Source of the DNA: Deltaproteobacteria bacterium
GTDB taxonomy: Bacteria; Myxococcota_A; Polyangia; Polyangiales; Polyangiaceae
Direction of reading: 5' to 3'
Assembly (NCBI GenBank): GCA_016209145.1
Contig: JACQWT010000030.1
Location: forward strand, 1-33,484
Length of the DNA: 33,484 nt
Shown here in pieces: positions 1 to 8,440 of this stretch. Position numbers and translations under genes: made by a program. The notes below the pieces were generated by a model, which had not been told where the DNA came from, ran no database searches, and was given only the letters and a program-made list of their open reading frames with translations. Within the stretch, counting starts at the first letter, position 1. Each line of letters starts with the position of its first letter.

Positions 1-1739
1 AGCACCGCGAAGGCGTCGCGGCGCGCGCCGGCCAGGAGCGCCTCGGCGCGCCACGGCTCGCTCCGTCCTTCTGCCTCGCCCGGGACGGGCCCGAGCAGCT
101 CGCCCCAGTGTTGGCGCAGCGCGGCCGGCCGTCCCTGCTCGAACCACACAAGCTCGACCGCCTGGTGCTCGGGCGCCACCTGCTCGCGCGGCAGCGGTGC
201 AGGCAGCGGAGCCGGAGAAGCCGGCGCCTGGCGCTCGCCGCGCGGTGGCGCGACGGCAGGAGGGGACGGAGACGCTGGCGCCGCTGGCGCAGTCGGGGTC
301 GGGCGCTCGCCGCGCGCAGACGTGACGGCCGGGGGCGGCGTGGATCCGGGCGCCCCAGGGGGCAGACGCTCGCCGCGCGGCGGCGGCACCGCCCGAGGGG
401 GCGGCGTGGGCGGCCGGGGACGCTCGGCCTCGCGCGGCGCAGCGGGCGGACCGACCTCCAGCGAGCCCGGCGTGGCCGGGAAAGGCCGAAGGCCGGTCTC
501 GGGCGGCGCCGCCGGGACCGCGACCGCGGCCGGAGCCGGCAGCGAGCCCCCCGCACGCGGCGGCGGCGGCGTGCGCAGCCACGCCGGGTAGTCGTTCGAG
601 AGCGACGGCGAGAGCGCGTCCACGGTCAGCTCGGCCGCGTCCTCGTGAACGCCGGTAGGCGTGTGCTCTTCCTGCTGCCCGAGCGAGCGCAGGACCACGG
701 GCGCCTGGGGCGGCTCGGTGTCGCGCGCGGAGGCGGTGGGCGGCGTAGGCGTGGGGCGAGGCGTGGCAGCGGGTGCGGGCGTGGGCGTGGGCCGATCCTG
801 CTCCACGTTCTCGATGGCCACGAGCACGCGCCCCGGCTGGTCCCGGCCCTCCAGCACGACCTGGGTGCGCCACGTGATGGCCCAGACCGCGCGCTCGGTG
901 TCGATCCACACGGAGTCGGCCTCCATCTCGAGCTCCTCCTGCTCGCCCGGCCGGCGCTCGACGATGGCCTTGGGCTGCAGGCCGGGAAGGTACGTTTCGA
1001 GCACGGGATGGCCCGGATGGAGGTTCTCCAGCACGAGATGCGGCGCAAGCCGGTCGAGCTGCTGATCGGCCGGAGCGGCGTTGAAGTACTCGGCGTCGAA
1101 GTCGCGTGGCAACGGCCGGTCGTGCCAGCGCGTCTCCGACCATGCCTCGCCGAGCTCGCCCAGCCGGGCGAGGCGCGAAGGCCAGAGGGCGCCGATGGGA
1201 CCGAAGCCGGCCGTGGGGATCGGACCGGAGCTCGTGGGATCGAAGCCCTCCGGGACGATACGCGGGAGCCGGGGCGAGCGTTGCCCCGGGATCCCAACCG
1301 GGTTGTCGGTGCCGGGACCGCCGGCCGCGAGCTCGTACCAGAGCGGAACGCGCGCGAAGGCCGGCCCAGCACGCCACTTGCCGTCCACCCACTGCCGCTC
1401 GGGCAGCACCTCGATGCCCTTGCGCAGCGGGCCCAGGCGCAGGCGCGCCACCAGCCGCTCGACGGAGTGGCCGCCCGGCGCAAATGCGCTGCCCACGAGC
1501 GTGACGTCCACGCGCCGCTTGAAGGGGGCGAGATCGCCGGGCGCGTAGACGCTTCGGTTGGGGTCGTCTTCGAGGAAGCGGTCGCGATCACAGATGGGAT
1601 ACTGGCGCTGCACAGTGCGGGCCAGGCCCGGACACAGCTCGAAAGTGCACTTGCAGACCACCGTCTGGATCCAGGAGCCTTGCCCGTGACGCCAGATGAG
1701 CGAGGCGACCGGCAGCGGGCTGAGAGAAAGAAGATCCAT
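1..1739 (-). CDS. DUF2169 domain protein (T6SS-associated family), 3' end missing
   Basis: The reading frame starts at an ATG at 1739 and stays open to the window edge, so at least 579 codons are present and the C-terminus is missing. Residues 1-300 match my knowledge of DUF2169 proteins: an N-terminal VVCKCTFEL strand, APGDLAPFKRRVDVTLVG, PLWYELAAGG, DFDAEYFNAAPADQQ and the LENLHP/YLPGLQPKA end. A Pro/Ala-rich linker of about 200 residues follows, with three RGER motifs. Near the edge, VELVWFEQGRPAALRQ looks like the start of the second conserved region of such proteins. The family is commonly encoded in type VI secretion loci as an accessory or effector-loading protein, but no other T6SS gene is visible here. 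It follows the PHP lipoprotein gene by 4 bp, so the two are probably co-transcribed. The ribosome binding site is weak (AGGG), which suggests translational coupling. Family call fairly sure; role inferred. Confidence 0.85.
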   Translation of the reverse strand, partial: MDLLSLSPLPVASLIWRHGQGSWIQTVVCKCTFELCPGLARTVQRQYPICDRDRFLEDDPNRSVYAPGDLAPFKRRVDVTLVGSAFAPGGHSVERLVARLRLGPLRKGIEVLPERQWVDGKWRAGPAFARVPLWYELAAGGPGTDNPVGIPGQRSPRLPRIVPEGFDPTSSGPIPTAGFGPIGALWPSRLARLGELGEAWSETRWHDRPLPRDFDAEYFNAAPADQQLDRLAPHLVLENLHPGHPVLETYLPGLQPKAIVERRPGEQEELEMEADSVWIDTERAVWAITWRTQVVLEGRDQPGRVLVAIENVEQDRPTPTPAPAATPRPTPTPPTASARDTEPPQAPVVLRSLGQQEEHTPTGVHEDAAELTVDALSPSLSNDYPAWLRTPPPPRAGGSLPAPAAVAVPAAPPETGLRPFPATPGSLEVGPPAAPREAERPRPPTPPPRAVPPPRGERLPPGAPGSTPPPAVTSARGERPTPTAPAAPASPSPPAVAPPRGERQAPASPAPLPAPLPREQVAPEHQAVELVWFEQGRPAALRQHWGELLGPVPGEAEGRSEPWRAEALLAGARRDAFAV

Positions 1740-1743
1740 GGCC

Positions 1744-3237
1744 CTAGCGCCCCGCCCCGCGCCGATCCGGCTCGGCCTTCACGTAGATCGGGTTCGAGTA
1801 GATCCAGACGAAGTCGGCCGCCGCGAGATCGGCGTAGCTCGACAAGAACGCCGCCAGGTGCCGCGGCACCATGCGCACCTCGGCGCGGTAGGCCCCGGGC
1901 TCGCTCGGGGTGTACTTCATGTCGGCCTTGTCGCTCGACACCTCCTGCCAGCCCTGCTCCGTGGCGCGCAGGATGCGCAGTGTGAGCTCGGGCGGCTCGG
2001 CCTGGGCGTCGAGCTGGCGCACGTGGGGGAGCGCGACCTCCAGCGTGACGGGCCCGCCCGAAAGCACCACCTCTTCGCCCATCTCGCGCACGCCGTCGGC
2101 GCCGGTCGCATGGAAGTCGAAGCCCTCCGGATAGCCCAGGAACTCGAAGGCGCCGTAGAGCCGGCCGCCGCGCAGGGCCTCGGCGAGCTCCCTGTCCGCC
2201 CAGCTTCCGTCCTTGGCGGGCCGCACCAGCAGGTGGTTGCTGAACCACTGCATCATGCGCCGGAAGCCGTCCACGCGTTCGCCGTCCGGCAGCTTTTGGG
2301 GGAAGCTGTTGCGGTGGCAGTCGGTGGCCAGCACCGTCGTCCGCCGCGCGCCGCGGGAGAGCACCTGCGCCCACGTGTCCACGTAGCGCGGATCCTCGCT
2401 GATGATCGGCATGATGATGAGGTCCGGGTGCGGCAAGAGCTCCGGCTGCTCCATCTTGGCGATCAGGCCCACGGCGGCGCCCATGCCGTGGAACAGGTTG
2501 GCGTGCAGGTTGAACATCTCGAAGCCGTCGAGCGGCAGACCCACGAGCTGCTCGGCCGTCCAGTCCTCGGTGTGCGCCACCAGCGCCACCGCGCCCGCGG
2601 CCTTCAGGGCCTCGATCGCCTCGGCCGTGGCCGCGCCGTAGAGCTCGTCGCGCTCGGCCGGATCGTCCGACACGTGGCGCTCCAACGCGACCGGCATCGT
2701 GCCGGCCTCGCATCCCGTCATGATGAGCGCGGGCGGGCCGTCCGGGCAGCCGGCCCAGTTGGCGACCGGCGTGCCGTCGCGTTCCACCAACTCGTCGCCC
2801 CGCTCGGCCCGGTAGAGCAGCACCTCGGGGAACTCGTGCTCGGCAAACGAGTCGCGGTGGTCGGTCAGCATCAGGAACTCGTGACGCACGCGGCACAGCC
2901 CCGTGCGCAGCTCGCCCAAGCATTGCTCGTTGGGCTTCCCCTTCTCGTCGAGCGGCTCGCCGTCGCAGGCGTCGTGGGAGTAGACGGAGTGAGCGTGGAC
3001 GATGCCGCGCAGATCGAGGAAGCCCCGCTCGGTCTGCCCGGGCAAGCTCGGCAGCACCACGCCCGGACACCACGAGTCCGACGGGCAGACCGGGAAGCCG
3101 GGGCCGCCGTCCGTGCCGGCGTCCGCCGCGGGCGCGGAAGGCGCAGCGTCGTCGGAGGAGCAGCCGACGCAGGCCACGGCAAGCGCGGCCGCGGCAAGCG
3201 CGGCGGATCTGGCGAGCAGGGGGGGACGGCGTTTCAT
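1744..3237 (-). CDS. PHP-domain metal-dependent lipoprotein
   Basis: 497 aa. The N-terminus is a signal peptide (MKRRPPLLAR then an Ala/Leu core) ending in a lipobox-like region around Cys23/Cys26, followed by an Asp/Ala/Gly-rich stretch typical of myxobacterial outer lipoproteins. The body carries PHP-type metal-binding motifs: HAHSVYSHDAC, LTDHRDSFAEHE, TGCEAGTMPV, VALVAHTEDW and a late DCHRNSF. Established knowledge: PHP domains bind two or three metals and hydrolyse phosphoesters. Substrate here is unknown; an extracytoplasmic phosphoesterase is an inference. The gene is divergent from the kinase gene and has a possible -10-like TATACT/AGTATA element about 35 bp upstream. The ATG at 3237 is chosen because it immediately precedes the signal peptide. 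Confidence 0.8.
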   Translation of the reverse strand: MKRRPPLLARSAALAAAALAVACVGCSSDDAAPSAPAADAGTDGGPGFPVCPSDSWCPGVVLPSLPGQTERGFLDLRGIVHAHSVYSHDACDGEPLDEKGKPNEQCLGELRTGLCRVRHEFLMLTDHRDSFAEHEFPEVLLYRAERGDELVERDGTPVANWAGCPDGPPALIMTGCEAGTMPVALERHVSDDPAERDELYGAATAEAIEALKAAGAVALVAHTEDWTAEQLVGLPLDGFEMFNLHANLFHGMGAAVGLIAKMEQPELLPHPDLIIMPIISEDPRYVDTWAQVLSRGARRTTVLATDCHRNSFPQKLPDGERVDGFRRMMQWFSNHLLVRPAKDGSWADRELAEALRGGRLYGAFEFLGYPEGFDFHATGADGVREMGEEVVLSGGPVTLEVALPHVRQLDAQAEPPELTLRILRATEQGWQEVSSDKADMKYTPSEPGAYRAEVRMVPRHLAAFLSSYADLAAADFVWIYSNPIYVKAEPDRRGAGR

Positions 3238-3622
3238 GGCGAAGCGGCGGCGGCGCTACGGGAGACAGTAGGTATACTATTTCTCCGCCACATTTGCGCC
3301 AGTCGCGCAACATCCTCGCCGGTCAGGGCGAACGGGGTTGGGGCCCCGTTCGCGGGGTATGGGGCGAAGCCCCATCGTGAAATCCTCGCCGCGGACGGCA
3401 CGCCTGCGGCTACAGCGGACAACGGCCGCGGGGCGTTGCTGGTCGCGGTTGCCTGTTCCGGTCGCGCGGGCGTGTCGGTTTCACCATTGGGTTGCGGGCA
3501 TCGGCCTACGCTATCGTGTGCGCCGGGCGGCTGGCCGTCAAGCCATAGGCGTCAACCAAATGGGACACCACGAGGCAGTAGCGGCCGTCCCGGGACCCCG
3601 CTATCCTCCGAATCCGGGGCTG
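3238..3622. other. Divergent intergenic region, no gene
   Basis: This 385-base spacer separates the divergent PHP and kinase genes and must hold both promoters. It contains the palindromic GTATAC at about 3272 (a candidate -10 area for the PHP gene) and the two hairpins listed separately. The rest, 3376-3622, shows no convincing coding potential. An open frame extends upstream of the kinase start to 3338, but its composition is random-looking and it lacks family similarity. Confidence 0.6.
3328..3375. repeat. Two adjacent perfect hairpins
   Basis: First hairpin: GCGAACGGGG at 3328-3337 pairs with CCCCGTTCGC at 3344-3353 across a 6-nt loop (10 bp perfect stem). Second hairpin: ATGGGGC at 3359-3365 pairs with GCCCCAT at 3369-3375 across a GAA triloop. 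They lie 5 bp apart in the spacer between divergent genes, so they are not a terminator for either. They could be a dispersed REP-like element or a 5' leader structure of the kinase mRNA. Confidence 0.7.
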
Positions 3623-5200
3623 ATGAGCCAGAGGATGCGCTACGGTCGCTACGAGGCGATCCGCCCCATTGCGTCGGGCGGCATGGCCACCGTCTACTTG
3701 GGCCGTGCCCTCGGCGCGGGGCGCTTCCAGCGCGTCGTGGCCGTCAAGGTGATGCACCCGCACATCGCCGGCGACCCCGAGTTCCGGGCCATGTTTCTGG
3801 ACGAGGCTCGCCTCGCCGCCGGCATCCACCATCCGAACGTGGTGCCCACCCTCGACGTGCAGGCGCACGCCGACGGCCTGTTCCTGGTCATGGACTACGT
3901 GGCCGGCGCGTCGCTTCACGCGATCATCAAGCTACGGCAGGAGCGAGCGGAGCCGCCGCTGCCGTTGCCGGTCGCGCTGCGCATCTTCCTCGACATGCTC
4001 GCCGGGCTCGACGCGGCGCACGAGCTTCGGGCCGCCGACGGCAGCCTGCTCAACGTCGTGCACCGCGACGTGTCGCCGCAAAACGTGCTGGTCGGCATCG
4101 ACGGGATCTCGCGCCTGACCGACTTCGGCGTGGCCCGCGCCGAGGCGCGCATCACCTCGACGCGGCAGGGCCAGATCAAGGGCAAGCTGCCCTACATGTC
4201 TCCCGAGCAGCTCCGGAGCAAGCCCGTGGACCGACGCACCGATGTCTATGCCGCCGGTGCCGTGTTCTGGGAGATGCTCGCGGGCCGGCGCCTGTTCCAG
4301 GCCGACGACCAGGGGGCGCTCATCGCCGCCGTGCTGGCCGGACCGGAGGCTTCGCTGCGCCAACTCGGCCTGGCCGTGCCCGCGGCCATCGACGAGGTGT
4401 GCATGCGCGCACTCCGGCCCGTCGCGGAACGCTTCGCCACGGCCGCCGAGCTGGGCGAGGCGCTCGAGCGCGCCGCCGAGGCGTCGGGAACGAGCGTGGC
4501 AACGCCGCGAGCGGTCGGCCTGCTCGCCAAGCAGTACTACCAGGAGCCCGAGCCGCTGCCTCCGCTGGCGCAAGGGGCCGGAGGAGACGAGCCGGCCGAC
4601 GACGAACCGCCCCGGCTCACGATCCCCGTTCCCGTGTCTGCGCCTCTGTCCGCCGGGCAAACCCTGCCGGTCGGCGAGGACGGGCCGGCGGCCGCAGCAC
4701 GCCCGGCCGTGCCCTGGGGGACAGCGGCGCCGCCCTCGGCGCCGCCGTTCGGCGCAGCGTTCTCGCCGCCTGGGCCTGCCTCGTGGCCCGGCCCGCACAC
4801 GACCACGAGCGCGGCGGTCGCCGCCGTGAGTCGCGAGGCGCCAGCGCGCCGCAGCGCGCTCGGGCTCGCCGTGGCCGCGGCCGGGTTGCTGGCCGCCGGC
4901 GGGTTGGTCGCATGGTTGGCCATGGGCGGCGGCGCCGGCAGGGGCCCCGCGCGAGCCCCGGCTCCGGCGGCCGCCGCGACCGGGCTGCCGGCGGCGAGCG
5001 TCCCAGCCGCGGCCTCGACTTTCGCCCCGGCGGTGTCGAGCGCCCCGGCACCAACGCCGGCTGTCACCGCGAGCGCCTCCGCGGCCGCGAGCGCGGCAGC
5101 GGGCCTGCCGGCCGCGACGGCCGGCCCCGGCCCCGCGCGCCACAGGCCGCCCGCTGTGCCCGCGCATACGGCCACCGTATTCCACCCGGACGCGCCCTGA
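3623..5200 (+). CDS. Ser/Thr protein kinase, membrane-anchored (Hanks type)
   Basis: 525 aa. Residues 8-285 are a complete protein kinase domain: Gly loop IASGGMATVYLG (16-27), Lys42 in VAVKV, the catalytic loop HRDVSPQN (Asp149), DFG at 167-169, and MSPEQ at 192-196 with TDVYAAG as the APE/DVW-equivalent region. HRDVSPQN is the form common in myxobacterial kinases. A Pro/Ala-rich linker leads to one transmembrane helix at about 413-436, followed by a low-complexity Ala/Pro tail outside the membrane with no recognisable sensor domain. The start ATG at 3623 (MSQRMRYGRYEA) is chosen because the kinase fold begins directly after it and GGGG lies just upstream; the frame is open further 5' but that part is junk-like. 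The TPR protein gene starts 11 bp after the stop and probably forms an operon with it. Confidence 0.92.
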   Translation: MSQRMRYGRYEAIRPIASGGMATVYLGRALGAGRFQRVVAVKVMHPHIAGDPEFRAMFLDEARLAAGIHHPNVVPTLDVQAHADGLFLVMDYVAGASLHAIIKLRQERAEPPLPLPVALRIFLDMLAGLDAAHELRAADGSLLNVVHRDVSPQNVLVGIDGISRLTDFGVARAEARITSTRQGQIKGKLPYMSPEQLRSKPVDRRTDVYAAGAVFWEMLAGRRLFQADDQGALIAAVLAGPEASLRQLGLAVPAAIDEVCMRALRPVAERFATAAELGEALERAAEASGTSVATPRAVGLLAKQYYQEPEPLPPLAQGAGGDEPADDEPPRLTIPVPVSAPLSAGQTLPVGEDGPAAAARPAVPWGTAAPPSAPPFGAAFSPPGPASWPGPHTTTSAAVAAVSREAPARRSALGLAVAAAGLLAAGGLVAWLAMGGGAGRGPARAPAPAAAATGLPAASVPAAASTFAPAVSSAPAPTPAVTASASAAASAAAGLPAATAGPGPARHRPPAVPAHTATVFHPDAP

Positions 5201-5211
5201 GATCTCCACCC

Positions 5212-6207
5212 ATGCGCTCGCTTCTGCTCGTCGCCTCGCTCCTCGTGCTCGCCAGCGCCGCGCCAGCGCTCGCCCAGCCCGAGGCCGCTCCGGCGGAGAC
5301 CATGCAGCAGTACACCTCCGCCCAGGAGCTCTACAAACAGGGGCGCTACGCGGCAGCGCTGCCGCTGTTCCGCGAAGTACTGGGCTCGCTCGGCAGCCCC
5401 AACGCCCGGCTCTACCTCGCCCGCTGCCTGCGCGAGCTCGGCAGGCTGCCCGAGGCCTACGCGGAGATGGCCACGAGCGCGCGTGAGGCGAGCGCGCGGG
5501 CGGAGCAGGAGCCCCGTTTCGCCCAGACGGCGCAGGCCGCAAGCGAGGAGCTTGCCGTGCTCGAGGCGCAGATCGGACGTGTGGAGCTGGTGCTGCCGGA
5601 GCGGCCGGCGGGGCTCGTGCTGGAGTTCGGCGGCAAGAGCGTCGAGGCCGACCGGCTCGGCGCGCCGCTCCCGGTGGCTCCCGGCGCGGTGTCGGTACGC
5701 GCCACGGCGCCGGGCCGCGCGCCGTTCGAGAAAGTGCTGTCGGTAGGGCCGGGCGAGCTCGTGCGCGTGACCGTCTCGCTCGCGCCGCCCGCACCGCCGG
5801 CGTCACGGCCGGTCCCGCCCCGCCCGCGCGCTGCGCCGCCTGCGCCGGCCCCGGCGGACGAGGGCGGCGGCCGACCCGGGCTGCGGGTCGCCGGCTACGT
5901 TGCCGCGGGAGTCGGCGTGCTTGGGATGGGCGCCTTCGCCGTCGCCGGGCTCATGGCCAACTCGCGCTTCGCCGAGATCGAGCGCGAGTGCGGCGGGAAG
6001 CAGTGCACCGATCCCGCCTACGCCACCCGCATCGACGAGGGCGAGACGCTCGACGCGATCGCCAACGCGGGCCTCGGGGTGGGGCTCGCGGGGCTCGCGG
6101 CCGGCGGCACCATGATCCTCATCGGCAGCCTGGGCGGCAGTGCCGACGGGGCGCGGCAGGCGCCGGCGCACGGCGGCCTTTGGCTCGGCTTGCGCGCGGG
6201 GTTCTGA
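5212..6207 (+). CDS. Secreted/membrane TPR protein with PEGA-like domain
   Basis: 331 aa. Residues 1-22 are a Sec signal peptide ending in ALAQ. Residues about 30-95 form TPR-like helices (YTSAQELYKQGRYAAALPLF, LYLARCLRELGRLPEAYAEM). Residues about 120-185 form a beta-rich, PEGA-like region (RVELVLPERPAGLVLEFGGK to VSVRATAPGRAPFEK). A Pro-rich linker is followed by hydrophobic segments at about 227-248 and 285-308, separated by a Cys-containing loop (ECGGKQCTDPAYATRIDEGE). This layout is common in myxobacteria next to kinase genes; its biochemical role is unknown. It lies 11 bp after the kinase, so a kinase-associated envelope protein is an inference. The start ATG at 5212 directly precedes the signal peptide. 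Confidence 0.82.
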   Translation: MRSLLLVASLLVLASAAPALAQPEAAPAETMQQYTSAQELYKQGRYAAALPLFREVLGSLGSPNARLYLARCLRELGRLPEAYAEMATSAREASARAEQEPRFAQTAQAASEELAVLEAQIGRVELVLPERPAGLVLEFGGKSVEADRLGAPLPVAPGAVSVRATAPGRAPFEKVLSVGPGELVRVTVSLAPPAPPASRPVPPRPRAAPPAPAPADEGGGRPGLRVAGYVAAGVGVLGMGAFAVAGLMANSRFAEIERECGGKQCTDPAYATRIDEGETLDAIANAGLGVGLAGLAAGGTMILIGSLGGSADGARQAPAHGGLWLGLRAGF

Positions 6208-6619
6208 TCTTGGGCCGAGGGGGGCGCGACTGCGCGGCGCAGCGGGCAGGTCATCGTCCTGGGCGGAGGTGATCGTCATGGCCGGGGGCAATGGTCAAAG
6301 GTAATGGTCCAGGTGGCCGGGGGACCGTGATGAGTGGCCCGGCGGGCGAGGGGCGCGCCAGCAGAGCTGTCACGCCTCTCGCGTCGCCTGACTTCGGGGG
6401 CTCGGGGCAGGTGCTCTCGGGGCAAGACCCGGGTGGCGCCATGGCGTCCTCCTTCTTGTGGGTGAAAGACGGTTACAGCTCGTAGACTGGCTCGGCAGCA
6501 CGCTGCTCTACTTCGGCAGGGACGGAGAGGAGCCGTAGCTGGCCGGATGACGGGAAGTGATTTGCTCGACAAGTGCGGGACCCATCGTCCCGCACCAGGC
6601 CCAGCGCGGTGGGGAATGG
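6208..6619. other. 412-base spacer, possibly degenerate mobile DNA
   Basis: No gene is convincing here. The spacer holds the nested repeats at 6279-6323 and one minus-strand short ORF (6251-6442, 63 codons) that has a strong AAGGAGGA ribosome binding site before its ATG. Its product is Pro-rich and ends inside the repeats, so it may be the broken start of a lost gene. The rest shows nothing recognisable. Confidence 0.5.
6279..6323. repeat. Nested short direct repeats (A-B-B'-A')
   Basis: TGGCCGGGGG occurs at 6279-6288 and again at 6314-6323. Between them, AATGGTCAAAGG at 6290-6301 is repeated as AATGGTCCAGG at 6303-6313. Repeated sites of this sort are seen at the ends of some transposons, but no transposase is nearby and the assignment is only inferred. 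Confidence 0.5.
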
Positions 6620-7093
6620 CTACCGACGCGGCGCGCGGGGCCGCCGGTGACCGCCGGGTGGCCCCGGACAACCACGCGTGTGGACCAGCAGGTGCTCGTG
6701 CTCCGGTCGGTCGTAGATCCGGCCGCGTGGTGACGGGACGAGCTGCCGGTTTCGGAAGTCGTCCATGAGCTCCCGATCGGCGGTCACGAGCGTACGGGCA
6801 CCGCTCAGCCGGGCAAGCGCGATCACGTGCGGGTCGTCGGAACGGCAGCGCTCACGAACTGCCGCCTCCTCCGCCTCGAGTTGGTCGGCAGGATACGTCT
6901 TGGCCCGACTCTGCCGGCGAAGCTCGAGCAGATACCTCGCCGCGGCGTGGACGCGTTCGAGCTCCTCACTGAGCCGCCCGCCGTACACCAGGCGGCCGTC
7001 GTGTTCGAGCCAGTCGAAGATGGGACGGAAGGCGGCGGACGTGGTGCGGCCGAACACCTTCGCGGCAAGGTTGGCGTCGATGATCACGCACAT
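6620..7093 (-). CDS. PIN-domain nuclease-like protein
   Basis: 157 aa. The N-terminus MCVIIDANLAAKVFG gives the first acidic residue (Asp6). DDPHVIALARLSGARTLVTADRELMDDF supplies the conserved late acidic residues (Asp87, Asp106), and a mid-protein Glu (about 44) completes the usual set. PIN domains are metal-dependent RNases, often toxins. The last 25 residues are Pro/Gly/Arg-rich and may be a disordered tail or a read-through extension. The ATG at 7093 lies 3 bp after the AAA ATPase stop, so the pair is almost certainly one operon, ATPase first. No antitoxin-like gene is adjacent, so a simple VapBC unit is unlikely; an ATPase-controlled nuclease is more plausible. Confidence 0.82.
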   Translation of the reverse strand: MCVIIDANLAAKVFGRTTSAAFRPIFDWLEHDGRLVYGGRLSEELERVHAAARYLLELRRQSRAKTYPADQLEAEEAAVRERCRSDDPHVIALARLSGARTLVTADRELMDDFRNRQLVPSPRGRIYDRPEHEHLLVHTRGCPGPPGGHRRPRAPRR

Positions 7094-7096
7094 GCG

Positions 7097-8440
7097 TCAG
7101 GCCCCGAGCATGCGGCGCTGCTCCTGGAGGAAGAAGCGGCGGTAGCCGTCCGGAGCGCCGACGAGCTCGCCCTCGGGGCTTAGCGGGATGGCGTGGACGG
7201 CGACGTTGTTTGCCTCCCGCTCGAAGTACAGCACCATCACTTGGTCGTGCGTCAGGCCCGGGACGGTTTGCTCGCGAACGTCCAGGCACAGCCGGTCCAC
7301 GAGATAGTCGCTGTGGGTCTCCACGATGAAGCGTTTCCGGTCCTCGCAGACGAGTCGTCCGAGAAAGGTTGCCAGCTCGGCCTGGGCGCGTGGATGCAGG
7401 TGCACCTCGGGCTGCTGCAGGAGAAAGGTCGTCCCGCGCGGAGCCAGGACCGTATCCACGAGAATCGGAAGCGCCTGGCTGACGCCGTAGCCCACGTCCG
7501 TCAGGTTGAAGCCGAACCGATCGACCTTGACGTGGATCTGGAAGGGGTCGCTCGGCTTCTTGCCCTTGCGCCGGACATCGACGCCCTCCATGAGGCCGGC
7601 CGGCTGGCCAAACGCTCGCAACCGCTCCACCAAGCTCTTCCAGATTCTGGCTTCACCATCCCGCAGGCTGGCCATCCGCATCGGGACATGCCCGCCCTCC
7701 GGCTCGGGCTGCTCTCGCACCGGGTCGTAGGTGCGATGAGGTCTCGACCGCACCGGCGCACCGGCAAACGGGGGAGCGCTGCCCAGCACCTTCGCATGGC
7801 TGAGGGGGAGCCGCGACAGGGTATCGACGTCGTCGGCACTCAGCGGCGAGCGGGAGTCTTCTAGGATCTCCCTCTGCTCCGGCGCCCCTCGGCGCGGCCG
7901 GAACAGAGTGAGCTGGCGTTGCCGGAGCAGAGGCAGCACGATCATCCGCTCGACAGGCGCCGGGATGTCTGCCGGGCCCGCCTCCGTGATCTTCAGCCGG
8001 CCGCTCGGTGCCGTGTAGGCAATCGCCACCGTCCCATCGCCGACAAGCTCCACTTCCACGGAGTACTGCCCCGCGTCGATCCTCCAGCCCACGAGGGCCG
8101 GCTGATCGCCGGGGCCTCGGCCGAAAGTCCCGGTGAGCTCTGTCGCGGGGCCCGCAGGCGATCCTGGGGCCTGGTAGGCCACGCCGAGCTTGAAGCTCGT
8201 TGCACGCTTGCCCCGGCCGCCGTGGAAGTGCGCGATCTGCTCGTACGCCCCGAGCAGGTACGGCGACTCGTTGAAGTCCGGCCCCGCCGGCCCCTGCGCC
8301 AGATGCCAGGCTGCACGGATCAGGGCGAGCATGGTCGACTTGCCGGTGCTGTTCTCGCCGACGAGCAGCGTGAGCGGTCGGAGGGGCACGCGCTGCAGGT
8401 CTCGGAAACAGCGAATGTTCTCGACAATCAACTCGTACAT
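7097..8440 (-). CDS. AAA ATPase (OLD/SMC-like, DUF3696-type)
   Basis: 447 aa. The N-terminus MYELIVENIRCFRDLQRVPL is the classic start of RecF/OLD-like ATPases. Walker A is GENSTGKST (28-36). The ABC-like signature region is GYGVSQALPILVDT. Walker B with catalytic Glu is FLLQQPEVHLHP (Glu345), and the switch His is in FIVETHSDYLVDRL (about 374). The long middle is the family's variable insertion. No TOPRIM domain follows, so it is not a classic OLD nuclease; the nuclease role may be taken by the PIN protein 3 bp downstream. The start at 8440 fits the family and has an AGG 6-8 bp upstream, although the frame is open to 8602. Related ATPase-nuclease pairs are often anti-phage or abortive systems; that role is inferred here. 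Confidence 0.85.
   Translation of the reverse strand: MYELIVENIRCFRDLQRVPLRPLTLLVGENSTGKSTMLALIRAAWHLAQGPAGPDFNESPYLLGAYEQIAHFHGGRGKRATSFKLGVAYQAPGSPAGPATELTGTFGRGPGDQPALVGWRIDAGQYSVEVELVGDGTVAIAYTAPSGRLKITEAGPADIPAPVERMIVLPLLRQRQLTLFRPRRGAPEQREILEDSRSPLSADDVDTLSRLPLSHAKVLGSAPPFAGAPVRSRPHRTYDPVREQPEPEGGHVPMRMASLRDGEARIWKSLVERLRAFGQPAGLMEGVDVRRKGKKPSDPFQIHVKVDRFGFNLTDVGYGVSQALPILVDTVLAPRGTTFLLQQPEVHLHPRAQAELATFLGRLVCEDRKRFIVETHSDYLVDRLCLDVREQTVPGLTHDQVMVLYFEREANNVAVHAIPLSPEGELVGAPDGYRRFFLQEQRRMLGA

Noticed and set aside
626-3313. Minus-strand 895-codon open frame across the PHP and DUF2169 genes
   Set aside because: Arg-rich shadow translation. The PHP motifs and signal peptide are in the 1744-3237 frame, and the DUF2169 motifs are in the frame starting at 1739.
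1696-5211. Long plus-strand open frame running into the TPR protein gene
   Set aside because: It is antisense to the DUF2169 and PHP genes and overlaps the kinase in another frame. GC-rich codon use keeps the shadow frame open; the real gene begins with its signal peptide at 5212.
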